Shown here: in pieces, positions 7,136-7,201 of the stretch
How the letters are laid out: every line of letters starts with the position of its first letter
Numbering within the stretch: position 1 is the first letter of the stretch
From: Clostridia bacterium
Lineage (GTDB): Bacteria > Bacillota_A > Clostridia > Oscillospirales > Acutalibacteraceae
Assembly: GCA_017547865.1 (NCBI GenBank)
Contig: JAFYOA010000304.1
Coordinates: 1-7,201 of the forward strand
Direction of reading: 5' to 3'
DNA length: 7,201 bases
Made by a program: the position numbers and the translations under genes
Notes under the pieces: model-generated
Seen by the model: only the letters and a program-made list of their open reading frames with translations
The model's database searches: none
Told to the model about the DNA's origin: nothing

Positions 7136-7201
7136 CAGGCAGGCAATTCATGCTCCTGTTTCGTACCAGTCAAAACCTTTTACACATATCCAGGAAAACA
7201 C
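7136..7201 (-). pseudogene. Upstream MATE coding remnant, split off by in-frame TGA
   Basis: Reading in the same frame from the right edge gives VFSWICVKGFDWYETGA, then TGA (7150-7148), then IACL leading into the downstream open frame. This segment resembles the mid-protein MATE pattern in which a hydrophobic strand and a G..GAA(I/L)AT stretch join the two halves. The stop replaces the residue after GA, normally Ala or Gly. GGA to TGA is a single base change, so a recent nonsense mutation or a sequencing error fits. TGA is the normal stop for atpF, the atpI-like and the atpZ-like genes here, so a changed genetic code is unlikely. Confidence 0.6.

Noticed and set aside
7148..7150. TGA as a recoded sense codon (Gly, Trp or selenocysteine)
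   Set aside because: Three other genes in the window end with TGA, the position is in a membrane segment with no catalytic role, and I see no convincing selenocysteine-insertion stem downstream.

Overview
The window looks like the chromosome of an anaerobic, moderately GC-rich Firmicute, most likely a Clostridia/Oscillospiraceae-type gut bacterium. This rests on three things: the ATP synthase gene order, the style of its subunits, and a lipoprotein built from short alanine/glutamate-rich repeats of a kind common in that group. It is an inference from protein style, not a database match.

Layout. Positions 1-3425 (minus strand) hold the promoter-proximal part of an F1Fo-ATP synthase operon. 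In transcription order it reads atpZ-like, atpI-like, atpB (a), atpE (c), atpF (b), atpH (delta), then the first 134 codons of atpA (alpha), which runs off the left edge. The genes are tightly packed: two junctions overlap by 4 nt (atpI/atpB, atpF/atpH), atpB starts with GTG and atpF with TTG. A promoter with a perfect extended -10 lies about 85 nt upstream of atpZ. Positions 3426-3805 are a divergent intergenic region carrying this promoter, a plus-strand promoter, and several inverted repeats. Positions 3806-4681 (plus) encode a sugar-phosphate isomerase/epimerase-type TIM barrel with strongly biased codons. It is closed by a terminator shared with a convergent gene.

Positions 4755-5084 (minus) encode a small XRE-type regulator. 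It is divergent from a repeat-containing lipoprotein at 5214-6344 (plus). The 129-bp gap between them holds two copies of the dyad AGGAA-N6-TTCCT inside a larger inverted repeat, one over each gene's probable promoter. This is a self-contained regulator/surface-protein pair. A perfect bidirectional terminator (6359-6390) separates the lipoprotein gene from a convergent MATE-type transporter gene (minus). Only the C-terminal half of that gene is present, and its frame is broken by an in-frame TGA at 7148-7150.

How the parts relate. The ATP synthase c subunit has glutamates at both ion-binding positions (E29 and E62) plus S63 and Y67. That is the two-carboxylate arrangement known from a Na+-coupled rotor, so this enzyme may run on sodium. 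The XRE regulator probably represses itself and the lipoprotein through the twin dyads. No CRISPR array, tRNA, rRNA or insertion sequence is visible.
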